From the NCBI RefSeq assembly GCF_000526775.1, contig NZ_JAGS01000001.1, positions 186,001 to 250,000 of the forward strand: 64,000 bases of DNA, read 5' to 3'. Positions 26,602-35,855 of the stretch are shown piece by piece. The notes under the pieces are model-generated. The model was not told the DNA's origin, did no database searches, and was given only the letters and a program-made list of their open reading frames with translations. This stretch comes from Ruminococcus albus AD2013 (GTDB taxonomy: Bacteria > Bacillota > Clostridia > Oscillospirales > Ruminococcaceae). Made by a program: the position numbers and the translations under genes. How positions within the stretch are numbered: position 1 is the first letter of the stretch; each line of letters opens with the position of its first letter.

Positions 26602-28116
26602 ATGATGTTAAAAAAGATCGCTGCGTTTTCGGCAGCGGCAATGATGCTGTTTACAACGGTCACTGCCTCGGCAGAAAACATAAAGCGTAATATCGTCACG
26701 GGAGTCCGTCTAAACAAGCCATATCTGAACATCAATATGCAGTCTTCAGGCGGCACGGATATCAGCAATATCAAGTTTGCACTGAAAAATTCAAAGGGTG
26801 AAAAGGTTGCGACCTTCACCGGCAAGAACGGCGAGCTTCAGGTACTTGACGGTACAGCTGTTGATCTTACGGGCATACACGATGTTGACAGCTATAAGGA
26901 AAAAGCCAGATATGAAAACCGCTTTCTCGAACCGTATTATACCGGTGCTGATTACAAGAGCAACTACCCCTCAGGCAAAATAGAGATCAACGGTATCAAA
27001 TATTACTGGGAGGGTGACAGAGGTATCGATGTAGGACCCGATGATGAGCTATACCTTACATATAATGACAAGTCAACTTTCAAGATAGTTGATACGATGA
27101 CTGTTCCAGCCAATAAGATAGTAATTGATGTGGATAAAAGATTCCTGCAAACTGAGAATGAAACCGACAACTGTTATTTTATACCGTCGGAAAGCAGTCA
27201 GAAGTGCGGGATAACTAAGGATAACAGATTCATCATGTATGATCATGCCGGTAAGAGAGAAACGATATCCGCGGGCAAAGGAAAATACACAATTGCTTGT
27301 TCCGACGTTAGAGGCGCTTCGTACTGTTATGTTTCCGATCACGCAGTAAAGTATTCAAAGGTCAGGATGAAGTTCAATGAAGCGTTCCCCGGTTTAGCGG
27401 ACAATAATCTTAAAATAACCAGACAGTACGATCAATCTCCTGACGAGTTCTCCGTTACATACGATCTCAGAGGAAAGATGAGCACGGTTCTGGATTCTTC
27501 GCTGAGTTATGCTGTAGTTTCAACATTGTGTTACAGCGGATCTGTGTTAACGGCTTTTGTTCCAGATTCAGACGGCTATGTTGAGTTCTGGGTAAGCGAT
27601 GAAGCTATTGCGGCAGAAATGTCATACTCGTTCAGCTATTTCAAAATGGTTGACGGTTCTGCAAGATTCGGTCTGGATGGCGGTTCCAGTATAGAAGCAG
27701 ATCTTCCGAAGACCAGAGAAAAGATCAGCGTGCTAATGGAATTCCCTGAGTCAGGATACTGTGTTGCAGCACTCAAGCCAGATAAGTACACCATAGTTAT
27801 GGAGGACAAGATCGACGTAAGGGATTATGATATCTCGGGAAACAGCTTCACAGTCACCGACACCAGGAAGATGCAGACCGCGAATGTCAAGGTGAAAAAA
27901 AAGTCGCTGATCCTTGGTGACTGTGACCGCAACGGTATCATAAATGTTAACGATATAATAGTTTTAGCTGCTCATGTCAGGGGTGTCAGAATACTTAAGG
28001 GCAGAAGCATTGTAGCTGCTGATGTGAATGGATCCAACAGCATCAATGTAGCTGATATTACAGCTGTAGCAGCCCATGTTAAGGGCAAAAGGCTGATACC
28101 CTACAAGGAAGTATGA
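26602..28116 (+). CDS. Secreted dockerin protein 1 with novel N-terminal region
   Basis: A 504-residue secreted protein with a signal peptide (about 1-23, ending TASA). Residues about 435-504 are a type I dockerin with two calcium loops, DCDRNGIINVNDIIVLAAHVRG and, across a spacer, DVNGSNSINVADITAVAAHVKG (each split over about 22 residues). Dockerins plug into cohesin modules of scaffoldins. The 410-residue region before it has no catalytic family I know; it has beta-rich segments such as KVRMKFNEAFPGLADNNLKIT and VEFWVSDEA. I chose the ATG at 26602 after TAAGGAG; the in-frame ATG at 26569 lies before the ribosome site. It is followed after 43 bases by a paralogue, so both may be one operon. 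Confidence 0.82.
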   Translation: MMLKKIAAFSAAAMMLFTTVTASAENIKRNIVTGVRLNKPYLNINMQSSGGTDISNIKFALKNSKGEKVATFTGKNGELQVLDGTAVDLTGIHDVDSYKEKARYENRFLEPYYTGADYKSNYPSGKIEINGIKYYWEGDRGIDVGPDDELYLTYNDKSTFKIVDTMTVPANKIVIDVDKRFLQTENETDNCYFIPSESSQKCGITKDNRFIMYDHAGKRETISAGKGKYTIACSDVRGASYCYVSDHAVKYSKVRMKFNEAFPGLADNNLKITRQYDQSPDEFSVTYDLRGKMSTVLDSSLSYAVVSTLCYSGSVLTAFVPDSDGYVEFWVSDEAIAAEMSYSFSYFKMVDGSARFGLDGGSSIEADLPKTREKISVLMEFPESGYCVAALKPDKYTIVMEDKIDVRDYDISGNSFTVTDTRKMQTANVKVKKKSLILGDCDRNGIINVNDIIVLAAHVRGVRILKGRSIVAADVNGSNSINVADITAVAAHVKGKRLIPYKEV

Positions 28117-28159
28117 TAAATACATTATTATAGTATACTTTAAAAAGGAGATGTTAATT

Positions 28160-29662
28160 ATGATTTCAAAGAAGATCAGAGTTCTTTCGGCAGTTATGGC
28201 GGTCGCTGTGATGTGCGCAATACCTGCAGGTGCACAAACACATATCGATGATCTGCCGGCGGATTCAGCAACGGAGATAAGGCAGAACAAGCCTTACATG
28301 AATATCGGCGTCAAGGCGGGAGAAGATGTTGATATCTCGAACATGAAGTTTGCCATAAAGGACAGTTCAGGCAAAAAAGTTGCGGAATTCACAGGTGCTG
28401 AGGGCAATCTGAAAATTTTGGATGATACTTTATACGATTTTTCAGATATCCATTCTCAGGCTGATATGAAAAACTACAGCAAGAGGAGCAGCATACCATA
28501 TGATGAATTCATTCCCGATAAGCTGAAAGGCTTGCGTCCGGGAGGTGGGCTGATGAACGGCAGGAGTACCAAGTACAGCAGTTACAGCGATCATAAATAC
28601 TATATCAGACTGGACGATGAATGCTACTATTATTATAATGACATAAATAAAATGACGGTCGTTGATACCATGACTGTACCTGCAAATACTGTCTTTGTTG
28701 ATATCGATAGTAAATTCCCCGATTTGAAAAATACCTCCAGCTATGTCAAACTGGAACCCTACGAAGATAGTCAGAACTGCGACTTAAAAGGCAATTACTT
28801 TATGTATCAGCACGCCGGTGAGAAAAAATCCTTTAATGCGGATACCGGAAAGTATAAAATATATTGCAGCGGTGGTTATGTAGGTGATTACTGTGAGGTA
28901 TATAATAAACCTGTTACTTACAGCAAGGTAAGAATGAAGTTCAATGACGCTTTCCCGGGGCTTGCTGATGAAAATCTGAAAATAACCAAAGAAACTTCAA
29001 GTTTTAATGAAAATCACACCCTGGTATTTGACCTCCGCGGCGATCAAAGCAAACTTACGTTTTCGGCTGTCTATCACAGCGGTTCTGTGATAACCACACC
29101 TATCCCCGATAAGGATGGTTATGTTGAGTTCTGGATCTCCAATGAAGCTCCATCAGCTGAAATGGATTACGATTATGACTGGATATATACTCTGGACACA
29201 GGTTCACCTGTATTCGGCGGAGGCGGCGGCTCTGTAAGAACTGCTAATCTGCCTAAGAGCATCGAAGACCTGAATTTCGTATTTGAGTATCCCGAGAAAG
29301 GATACTGTCTGTATAATGTAAAGCCTGAGACCTACACTCTTTATATCGACAACAAGGGCGACAGCAGGGATTACACGCTGAGCCGCAGCAAGCTGAATGT
29401 TACTGATACAAAGGATATGCAGAAATTCAACGTGACGATCAACAAAAAACCTTTGCTGCTGGGTGACTGCAACCGCGACGGTGTTATCGATGTTACCGAT
29501 GTCGTTATGATCGCGGCACACATCAAGGGCAGAAGGTTCCTTGACGGAAGAGGACCTTTGACTGCTGACGTTAACGAATCAGGCATAATAGATATCAATG
29601 ATATCATTACCATAGCGGCACACGTTAAAGGCAGGAAGCCTATCCCTTCAAAGTATATATGA
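28160..29662 (+). CDS. Secreted dockerin protein 2, paralogue of the preceding gene
   Basis: A 500-residue secreted protein. The signal peptide ends AGAQ near residue 27. It is collinear with dockerin protein 1: shared blocks include NKPYMNI, VDTMTVPAN, KVRMKFNDAFPGLADENLKIT and GYVEFWISNEAPSAEM. The C-terminal dockerin has loops beginning DCNRDGVIDVTDVVMIAAH and DVNESGIIDINDIITIAAH, both with good Asp/Asn calcium ligands. It lacks a recognised glycosidase or binding module. The ATG at 28160 is preferred over 28151, which would touch the AAGGAG site. A partial terminator-like hairpin follows. The pair may be non-catalytic surface or cellulosome-type components. Confidence 0.82.
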   Translation: MISKKIRVLSAVMAVAVMCAIPAGAQTHIDDLPADSATEIRQNKPYMNIGVKAGEDVDISNMKFAIKDSSGKKVAEFTGAEGNLKILDDTLYDFSDIHSQADMKNYSKRSSIPYDEFIPDKLKGLRPGGGLMNGRSTKYSSYSDHKYYIRLDDECYYYYNDINKMTVVDTMTVPANTVFVDIDSKFPDLKNTSSYVKLEPYEDSQNCDLKGNYFMYQHAGEKKSFNADTGKYKIYCSGGYVGDYCEVYNKPVTYSKVRMKFNDAFPGLADENLKITKETSSFNENHTLVFDLRGDQSKLTFSAVYHSGSVITTPIPDKDGYVEFWISNEAPSAEMDYDYDWIYTLDTGSPVFGGGGGSVRTANLPKSIEDLNFVFEYPEKGYCLYNVKPETYTLYIDNKGDSRDYTLSRSKLNVTDTKDMQKFNVTINKKPLLLGDCNRDGVIDVTDVVMIAAHIKGRRFLDGRGPLTADVNESGIIDINDIITIAAHVKGRKPIPSKYI

Positions 29663-29712
29663 TGGGAGAGGACAGCTGATACAGCCGTAGCGATCTGAAT
29701 ATGTTTTCAAAG

Positions 29713-29745
29713 CGGGACTGACCAAATATTGGCAGTCTCGTTTTC
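29713..29745 (+). terminator. Probable terminator of the dockerin pair
   Basis: Imperfect stem CGGGACTG..CC/GG..CAGTCTCG followed by TTTT, about 50 bases after the stop. Confidence 0.55.
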
Positions 29746-30078
29746 TGTGTATAGGTTTCATAAAATAGGGCAAAAAAGCAATAATTGGTCAATGTGAACG
29801 AGATATTGCTATTTTATCGATTTTTAATAATTGGCACGCTTTTACAAAAAGTCCGAAAACATGGGGATTTTCAATTATTCGTTAAAATTATTACGAAATT
29901 ATTTCGTATCGTTTATTGCTTATTTGTATGGTCGAAATTTTTACATTTAACATTTTTAGGATACAAGTTGTACCGAAAAGCCCCTAATTTCAACAGGTTT
30001 GGAGCGATTTTTTTTATGCTGTTTGGCAATTAATCGCAATAATTAACAAATGTAGTCGTTTAATCAGCAAAAAATGCC

Positions 30079-30106
30079 TTGTAAATTTTCGCAAATTTGG
30101 TAAAAT
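30079..30106 (+). promoter_or_regulatory. Promoter of the xylanase gene
   Basis: TTGTAA (30079-30084), 16-bp spacer and TAAAAT (30101-30106). The motif GTAGTCGTTTAAT (30052-30064), shared with other cellulase promoters, lies 14 bases upstream. The AT-rich stretch 29746-30050 holds only a doubtful 82-codon frame. Confidence 0.5.
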
Positions 30107-30112
30107 TTTTAA

Positions 30113-30326
30113 TAGAGACGGTCAAAAATTGCGAAAACACTATTGCACTTCGATTATGACAAAGATCAGTCAGCGGTAGTGAGAAATCCAGCATCGCATG
30201 ATCTGCCGGGTGTCATTACAGATGTGCATTGGGCCCATGTTTTTGCATCTCGGGGGAGGTTCCCGATGGAATGTGGTTGGACCGTCCGAACACCCAAACT
30301 TAAACTGAAAGAGAGGTAATTGGTTT
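30113..30326 (+). promoter_or_regulatory. Long structured 5' leader of the xylanase gene
   Basis: About 215 untranslated bases that can fold into a compact structure. CACTATTGC/GCGGTAGTG pair at 30138-30146 and 30173-30181 with two G-U pairs. A closing stem GGGTGT/ACACCC (30208-30213 and 30290-30295) encloses a hairpin at 30220-30250 and CGGG/CCCG at 30251-30265. I could not match it to a riboswitch class. Confidence 0.45.
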
Positions 30327-32684
30327 ATGAAGAAATCCGTTTCAAAACGCATTGCTAGCGCTTTTGTTGCCGGAGTGCTGATGGTTTCACCTATTATATC
30401 ATCAGTTACTGCATCTGCAGCCAAGACGCTCACTACGAGCCCTTCACACACACAGGAAGTTGGCTGGTACAACGACTACCACCACGAGATCTGGCAGGCA
30501 GATACTCCTAACTCTTCTACTATGACACTGCACGATAATGACGGCGGTTTCAGCACACAGTGGAAGTGTGGTCCTAACAATTCGAGAGGTAACTTCCTCG
30601 CTCGTCGTGGTCTGTACTGGGGTCTGAATAACCCTAAGACTTATAAGGATTATAAGCCTTTCTACTGTGACTACGACTGCAGCTGGTATGCAGGTTCATC
30701 CGGTAACTCCAGAATCTGTATCTACGGCTGGGCACAGAATCCTCTGGTAGAGTACTACATCATTGAAGACTGGAAGAACTGGTCTCCTGCACAGGATGGT
30801 TCTGCACAGTACAAGGGTACCGCAAATATTGACGGAAGCCAGTACAAGATATATACCTGTGCAAGAAATTCCTACACCATCGAGGGCAACAAGAATTTCA
30901 CACAGTACATCAGCATCCGTCAGAACCTGAGAACAAAGGGTACCATCAGCGTTTCCGAGCACTTCAAGGCTTGGGAGTCCATGGGCATGAAGATGGGTAA
31001 CCTGTACGAGGTTGCTTTCAACGTTGAAGGTTGGGAGTCCGATGGTCAGGCTAACGTTACTCTGAATATGTATGAGGGCGACAGTGGCTACACACCCGAC
31101 CCCGTTGAGGAGGAATCCGAGATTGAAGGTACACTGTACTCCGCTACTTTCGAGAAAGGCACCAATTACTGGAGCGGCAGAGGTTCTGCAAGTGTAGCAT
31201 CATCTTCTTCCAAGGCTTATGAGGGCAGCAAGTCCCTGTATGTAAGCGGCAGAACTGATAACTGGAACGGCGGTGAGGTAGAGATCAACACTTCTACTTT
31301 CAAGCCCGGCAGCACCTACAGCTTCAGCGCTATGGTAAATCCTACCGAGAGCACAACTGTTCAGCTGTCTATGCAGTATGATCAGAACGGTTCCACAAAT
31401 TACACTCAGATAGCTGAGGGTTCCTGCACAGCAGGCAAGTGGTCCAAGCTGGAGAACACAAGCTTCACAATTCCTTCGGGCGCATCCAATGTTAAGATGT
31501 ATGTTGAAGCTCCCGACAGCCTGTGCGACATCTATGTTGACAGAGCTATAATCGCTAACAAGGGCTATGTTGCTTCCGGCAGCTCCGCTACCGGTACAGG
31601 TTCCACCGGCGGCAGCAGCGCAACCACTCCTTCCAACGTAAAGATGGAATACAACAACCAGTACAAGCAGATGAGATTCACTTGGGACGCTGTAAAGGGC
31701 GCTGACAAGTACGGCATCGCAGTTTATCTGGCAGGCAAGTGGAGAGTTCAGGATTCCAACATTTCCGGTACTTCTTACACTACACCCAAGGGTCTTACTC
31801 CTAACATGAGCTACAGAGTAGCAATTGCTGCAAGAGTAAACGGTAAGTGGGATACTGCAGGCGCTCTGGACAGCTACGTAGTAGTTACTACCAGATCCTA
31901 CAACAACATTCAGTACCGCACCCCTATATACACTAACAACGGCGGTAACGAAGGAAATAACGGCGGTAACAACGGCGGCAATAACGGCGGAAACAACGGT
32001 GGAAACAATGGTGGTAACAACGGTGGCAACAACGGTGGCAACAACGGTTACTACGTTGACCCCAGCAAGCCTATGGTAGCTATCTCTTTCGATGACGGTA
32101 CTGCACAGGGTTATTCCGGTCAGAAGATCATCGACGCTCTCTATAAGAACGGCTTCCGCGCAACATTCTTCTATGTTGGCAACTGGATCGGCAAGCCCGA
32201 TCAGGTTCGCGATGCTTACAGCAAGGGCATGGAGATCGCAAACCACACCACTTCTCACCCCAATCTGACTGAGATACAGTCTTACCAGATCCGTTCTGAG
32301 TATGACAACTGCGCAAGCAAGCTGAAGAGCATCATCGGCGCAGAGCCTTCTAAGCTGATGAGACTGCCTTACCTGGCTTCCAACTGGCAGGTACAGCAGA
32401 CTCTGAACGATGTTCCCCTGATCACCTGCGCTATCGATACTCAGGACTGGAACGGCGCATCTGCATACCAGATCGAGAACACTATCAAGAATGCAGCTAA
32501 CAACGGTTCTCTGGACGGCGCTATTGTTCTTTGTCACGAGACTTATGACAATACAGCAACTGCTATGGAGAACGTTCTTCCCTGGCTGAAGTCTAAGGGC
32601 TATCAGGTAGTTACAATCTCTGATATGTTCAAGGCTAAGGGCAAGTCCCTCAACGGTGGTCAGGTTTACACAAGAGCAAGCTGA
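30327..32684 (+). CDS. Modular xylanase/deacetylase: GH11-CBM22-CBM37-CE4
   Basis: Secreted bifunctional hemicellulase of 785 residues. The signal peptide is about 1-32 (TASA). The GH11 endo-xylanase (about 37-245) has nucleophile Glu142 in NPLVEYY and acid/base Glu234 in NVEGW. A CBM22-like jelly-roll (about 265-420) binds xylan. A CBM37-like module spans about 436-523. A linker of NGG-type repeats (about 538-573) leads to a CE4/NodB esterase (about 579-785) with SFDDGT (Asp589, Asp590) and HTTSHP (His640, His644) as metal ligands. CE4 domains on xylanases remove acetyl groups from xylan, so one chain could deacetylate and cut the same substrate. The CBM37 is internal here but C-terminal in the other enzymes. 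Confidence 0.93.
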   Translation: MKKSVSKRIASAFVAGVLMVSPIISSVTASAAKTLTTSPSHTQEVGWYNDYHHEIWQADTPNSSTMTLHDNDGGFSTQWKCGPNNSRGNFLARRGLYWGLNNPKTYKDYKPFYCDYDCSWYAGSSGNSRICIYGWAQNPLVEYYIIEDWKNWSPAQDGSAQYKGTANIDGSQYKIYTCARNSYTIEGNKNFTQYISIRQNLRTKGTISVSEHFKAWESMGMKMGNLYEVAFNVEGWESDGQANVTLNMYEGDSGYTPDPVEEESEIEGTLYSATFEKGTNYWSGRGSASVASSSSKAYEGSKSLYVSGRTDNWNGGEVEINTSTFKPGSTYSFSAMVNPTESTTVQLSMQYDQNGSTNYTQIAEGSCTAGKWSKLENTSFTIPSGASNVKMYVEAPDSLCDIYVDRAIIANKGYVASGSSATGTGSTGGSSATTPSNVKMEYNNQYKQMRFTWDAVKGADKYGIAVYLAGKWRVQDSNISGTSYTTPKGLTPNMSYRVAIAARVNGKWDTAGALDSYVVVTTRSYNNIQYRTPIYTNNGGNEGNNGGNNGGNNGGNNGGNNGGNNGGNNGGNNGYYVDPSKPMVAISFDDGTAQGYSGQKIIDALYKNGFRATFFYVGNWIGKPDQVRDAYSKGMEIANHTTSHPNLTEIQSYQIRSEYDNCASKLKSIIGAEPSKLMRLPYLASNWQVQQTLNDVPLITCAIDTQDWNGASAYQIENTIKNAANNGSLDGAIVLCHETYDNTATAMENVLPWLKSKGYQVVTISDMFKAKGKSLNGGQVYTRAS
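31632..31893 (+). other. CBM37-like module coding segment, divergent copy
   Basis: The encoded module shares GADKYGIAVYLAGKWRVQ and AARVNGKW with the three C-terminal modules at 38277, 41907 and 49841 but is more divergent. Confidence 0.75.
31939..32046 (+). repeat. GGN/AAC tandem repeat encoding an Asn-Gly-Gly linker
   Basis: About nine in-frame units coding N-N-G-G, forming the flexible linker before the CE4 domain. Such short repeats can change length by slippage. Confidence 0.85.
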
Positions 32685-32716
32685 TAATTTCATTTAAAAG
32701 ACCATATTAAAAAGTT

Positions 32717-32754
32717 CGGAGGAGATCTCATTTGAGGTCTCCTTCGATCTTTTT
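32717..32754 (+). terminator. Terminator of the xylanase gene
   Basis: A 13-bp stem with two G-U pairs (32717-32729 and 32734-32746) followed by TCTTTTT. Confidence 0.8.
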
Positions 32755-32795
32755 GTTAAAATATATGTCAATTACTGAAATTTCTGTGAAAATGA

Positions 32796-32824
32796 TTGAC
32801 GTAGTGTATAAAGTGTGATATAAT
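32796..32824 (+). promoter_or_regulatory. Promoter of the GLUG-type surface protein gene
   Basis: TTGACG (32796-32801), 17-bp spacer and TATAAT (32819-32824), extended TGA. Confidence 0.8.
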
Positions 32825-32998
32825 ATAAAAAATTACTTATATGGCCGTGGCATATATTTTTTACGGTTATGAGATATCAAAAAACAAAAACGGAGACATA
32901 TATACCGTATCACGAGGTCGGTATCGGCTGAGGTGAGAGGTATATCGGAAATATGCGCTGTGCGCACTGTTGATGTTCACGTAAGGAGGAACAAGCCA

Positions 32999-35497
32999 AT
33001 GAGTGGAAACAATACTCTGAAAAAAGCAACTGCAGGACTTCTGGCATTTGTGCTTGCGGCAGGAATGATGCCTGTCAGCGCAGAAACTATTTCAAAAGAT
33101 GGAACAGCTGTTGTTGCTGTTACCGCTGAGAAAGAGAAAGAAGAAAAAGAGATCTGGAGCGGTAAAGGAAAGGGCACTAAGGCTGATCCTTTTCAGATCG
33201 CATCTGCTGAGGAATGGAAACAGCTTGCTGAAAAGGTAAATGAAGGCGAAAGCTTCAGCGGCAAGTATTTCAAGCTTACAAAGGATATAACAGTTACCGA
33301 GATGATCGGCAAGAACGAGCATCCCACAGAGACCGTGAGCCGTCCTTTCTCAGGTATATTTGACGGCAACGGTCATACAATGACTTTAAAGATAGATGAG
33401 TCCAAAAAGGACGCAGATAAGATGACTCACTGCGCTGCACCTTTCTGCGGCGTTAAGGACGCTGTTATCAAGAATCTGACAGTAGACGGTTCTGTTAAGA
33501 GCGGTATACATTCTGCAGGCGTTGTTGGCGCTGTGCTGGGCACTCTGGAGATGGAGAATGTACTGGTTACTGCTGATATAAGTGGCGGAACCCATAACGG
33601 TGGTCTTGTGGGTCACAGCTATGGAACATCTGTAAAGCTCACAAACTGCGCTTTCAGCGGTACTGTAAGCGCTACCGACGTTGCCTGCGCACTTGTAGGC
33701 TGGTGCGGTCCTAATGCTGACATAACTGTAAATAACTGCCTGATAGACGGTAAGTGTACTGATGCAGCTATCATTAACCCTATTTCCGATGGTATGGGCG
33801 GCAAGGTAACTATAAAGGATACTTATTCAACTGTTGAAGCTGTTGGTTCAAACGCACTTTCTTTCACAGGTGAAGTAAAGGCAATTTCCGATTTCACTGC
33901 TCCTGTTGCTGTTGAAGAGGAACTGGTATATGACGAAGAAGAGCATGAGCTTGTTAAAGCAGGTTCTGTAAAGGGTGCTAAGTTGGTCTACAGCCTTTCG
34001 GCTAACGGCACTTACACCGAGGAAACACCTAAGGTAACTGATGCAGGCGAATATAATGTATGGTATAAGCTGGATGGCATGGGCAACTGCACAGCCAAGG
34101 CTGTGAAAGTTACTGTTGGAAAAGCAGATATCGAACCCTCTGTATACGTAGCTAACTGGGCTATCGGCGATGAACCCTCAGTTCCTGTTGTTGAAGGCAA
34201 CAAGGGCGATGGCGAAGTTACTTTCGAGTACAAGCCGATTGATTCTGATGACAAGACCTATACCGATAAAGTTCCTGCTGAGGTCGGTAAATACGTTGTA
34301 AAGGCAACAATACCCGAGACCGAGAATTATTTCGGTGGTGAGGCTTATTGCTTCTTTGATGTTGAAATAAAGTACACCTGGCATGAAGCAGCTGATGCTT
34401 CATGCGATAAGGATGGCAATAGCGGTTATTTTGAAGGTTCTGACGGAAAATTCTACATTTTTGCAGACGGTGCATATCAGGAGATCGAGAAGGATTCCTG
34501 GAAGATACCCGCAACAGGTCACACCTATGGCGAGCCTGAGTGGAAGTGGGCAGAGGATCACAGGTCGGCTGTGGCTTCATTTAAATGCGAAGACTGTGAC
34601 CACGTTGAGAATATAAAGGCTGTCGTAACTTCTAAGATAATGGACGCTACCTGTACCAAGGACGGCGAGGGTTATTATACTGCAACTGTAACCTTTGGCG
34701 GTGAGGTATACACAGAAACAAAGGAAATAGTTCTTCACGCAACCGGTCATTCTTATACCAAGACCGAGTGGATATGGAAAAAGAATGCAAGCGGTGCAAC
34801 TGTAAATGTCATCTGCGATAAGTGCGGTGATACTCTTACAGCCGAAGCTGAGATCTCAGTGAAGATCATCAATCCTACATACAACACCGAGGGCAAGAAG
34901 ATATATACTGCAACAGCGACCATCGAGGGCGTTGAGTATACCGATGTCAGAACGATAAAGATCGACAAGCTGTCTACTGCTACTAAGCTTTCTTACGAAG
35001 CAGGCAATGGTTCTGCAGTGCTTTCATGGACACCTGTAGCCGATGCCGAGAAATATGCTGTATGTGCTTATATCAGCGGTGTATGGCGCAAGTTCGAGGA
35101 AGTAGACGGTACATCTTACGAGATAAAGGGTCTGAACCCCGGAACAGTTTATAAGGTAGCTGTTATCGCTTATGCAAACGGCAGCTGGAGCACCGATACC
35201 TCCAATGCAATTGGTGTTGGCTGCAAGTCGAAGTTCCCGGGTGTGGATGTTGAAGTATCCCACAAGAGATTCAAGCTCACCTGGACACCTGTTGAAAATG
35301 CAGAAAGATACGCTATCGCTATCTATAAGAACGGTGAATGGGTCGTAGTTGCAAGAGAAGACGCTGACGTTACAAGCGTTATCTCGCCTGAATTTGAGCC
35401 AGGCACCTACAAGATGGTTGTTTGTGCAAGAATAAACGGCGAGTGGGATCTGAGAAAGTTTGAATCCAGAACTTTCGAGGTTACCATCAGAGAATAA
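32999..35497 (+). CDS. Secreted adhesin-like protein with GLUG-type, Ig-like and CBM37-like domains
   Basis: An 832-residue secreted protein. The signal peptide is about 1-29 (PVSA). Residues about 45-290 are a GLUG/beta-helix-type region (GTKADPFQIASAEEW; NGHTMTLKI; NGGLVGHSYG), common in bacterial surface proteins. At 300-450 there are MBG/Ig-like strands (YNVWYKLDGMGNCTAKAVKVTVGKAD split over this range). At 450-640 two or three repeats carry CDKCGD- and HATGHSYT-like motifs. Two C-terminal repeats (about 655-740 and 745-832) resemble CBM37 or Fn3 modules: KYAVCAYISGVWR and RYAIAIYKNGEWV. No catalytic domain is visible. It may attach cells or enzymes to plant wall. Start chosen from AAGGAGG before 32999 over the in-frame ATG at 32933. 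Confidence 0.8.
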   Translation: MSGNNTLKKATAGLLAFVLAAGMMPVSAETISKDGTAVVAVTAEKEKEEKEIWSGKGKGTKADPFQIASAEEWKQLAEKVNEGESFSGKYFKLTKDITVTEMIGKNEHPTETVSRPFSGIFDGNGHTMTLKIDESKKDADKMTHCAAPFCGVKDAVIKNLTVDGSVKSGIHSAGVVGAVLGTLEMENVLVTADISGGTHNGGLVGHSYGTSVKLTNCAFSGTVSATDVACALVGWCGPNADITVNNCLIDGKCTDAAIINPISDGMGGKVTIKDTYSTVEAVGSNALSFTGEVKAISDFTAPVAVEEELVYDEEEHELVKAGSVKGAKLVYSLSANGTYTEETPKVTDAGEYNVWYKLDGMGNCTAKAVKVTVGKADIEPSVYVANWAIGDEPSVPVVEGNKGDGEVTFEYKPIDSDDKTYTDKVPAEVGKYVVKATIPETENYFGGEAYCFFDVEIKYTWHEAADASCDKDGNSGYFEGSDGKFYIFADGAYQEIEKDSWKIPATGHTYGEPEWKWAEDHRSAVASFKCEDCDHVENIKAVVTSKIMDATCTKDGEGYYTATVTFGGEVYTETKEIVLHATGHSYTKTEWIWKKNASGATVNVICDKCGDTLTAEAEISVKIINPTYNTEGKKIYTATATIEGVEYTDVRTIKIDKLSTATKLSYEAGNGSAVLSWTPVADAEKYAVCAYISGVWRKFEEVDGTSYEIKGLNPGTVYKVAVIAYANGSWSTDTSNAIGVGCKSKFPGVDVEVSHKRFKLTWTPVENAERYAIAIYKNGEWVVVAREDADVTSVISPEFEPGTYKMVVCARINGEWDLRKFESRTFEVTIRE

Positions 35498-35518
35498 CAG
35501 ATCATTGATATGAATATC

Positions 35519-35555
35519 ACAGGACAAAGAGGCTGTTCTCTTTGTCCTGTTTTTG
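35519..35555 (+). terminator. Terminator of the GLUG-type surface protein gene
   Basis: Perfect 12-bp stem ACAGGACAAAGA/TCTTTGTCCTGT followed by TTTT. Confidence 0.92.
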
Positions 35556-35727
35556 TTTTGGTAAAATTGCACGTTTATTTCTTTGAGATTATGTAAGGTA
35601 TCGATTTTTTAGTAAGTATATGCGGCGGAAAAACTTGTCTGTATCTGCGAAATTTGTATGTTTTTCGGAATAATCTGCACTGATATGATAAGATAAAATG
35701 TGTATACGTTAAATGATTTTGTTTCAT

Positions 35728-35740
35728 GTAATCGTTTAAT
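35728..35740 (+). promoter_or_regulatory. Shared cellulase upstream motif
   Basis: GTAATCGTTTAAT. Related copies are GTAGTCGTTTAAT at 30052-30064 and GTAATCGTTAAAG at 38957-38969. In all cases it lies 14-23 bases upstream of the -35 element, so it may be an activator site. The factor is unknown. Confidence 0.4.
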
Positions 35741-35755
35741 TAATTATATTAGCTA

Positions 35756-35784
35756 TTGACAAACAACAAACAATATAGTATATT
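35756..35784 (+). promoter_or_regulatory. Promoter of the GH9-CBM3c gene
   Basis: TTGACA (35756-35761), 17-bp spacer and TATATT (35779-35784). Confidence 0.75.
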
Positions 35785-35855
35785 TTAAAAATATAGGGAT
35801 ATTATATTTATTATGCCTAAACCGGAAATCTTTAATTATCGAGAGGAGAATGGAA

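Noticed and set aside
29785..30033. 82-codon frame in the AT-rich gap before the xylanase gene
   Set aside because: Phe/Leu/Lys-rich as expected for random AT-rich DNA, with no Shine-Dalgarno site.
30230..30270. Possible c-di-GMP riboswitch before the xylanase
   Set aside because: The conserved GEMM core and tetraloop receptor bases are not present.
31939..32046. Regular short repeats suggesting a CRISPR-like array
   Set aside because: The units are 9-12 bases, in frame, and encode an Asn-Gly-Gly linker; there are no spacers.
31200..32693. Long minus-strand frame of 497 codons opposite the GH11-CE4 gene
   Set aside because: The plus strand encodes a clear modular enzyme with catalytic motifs. 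The opposite frame has no ribosome site or recognisable domain and results from codon bias.
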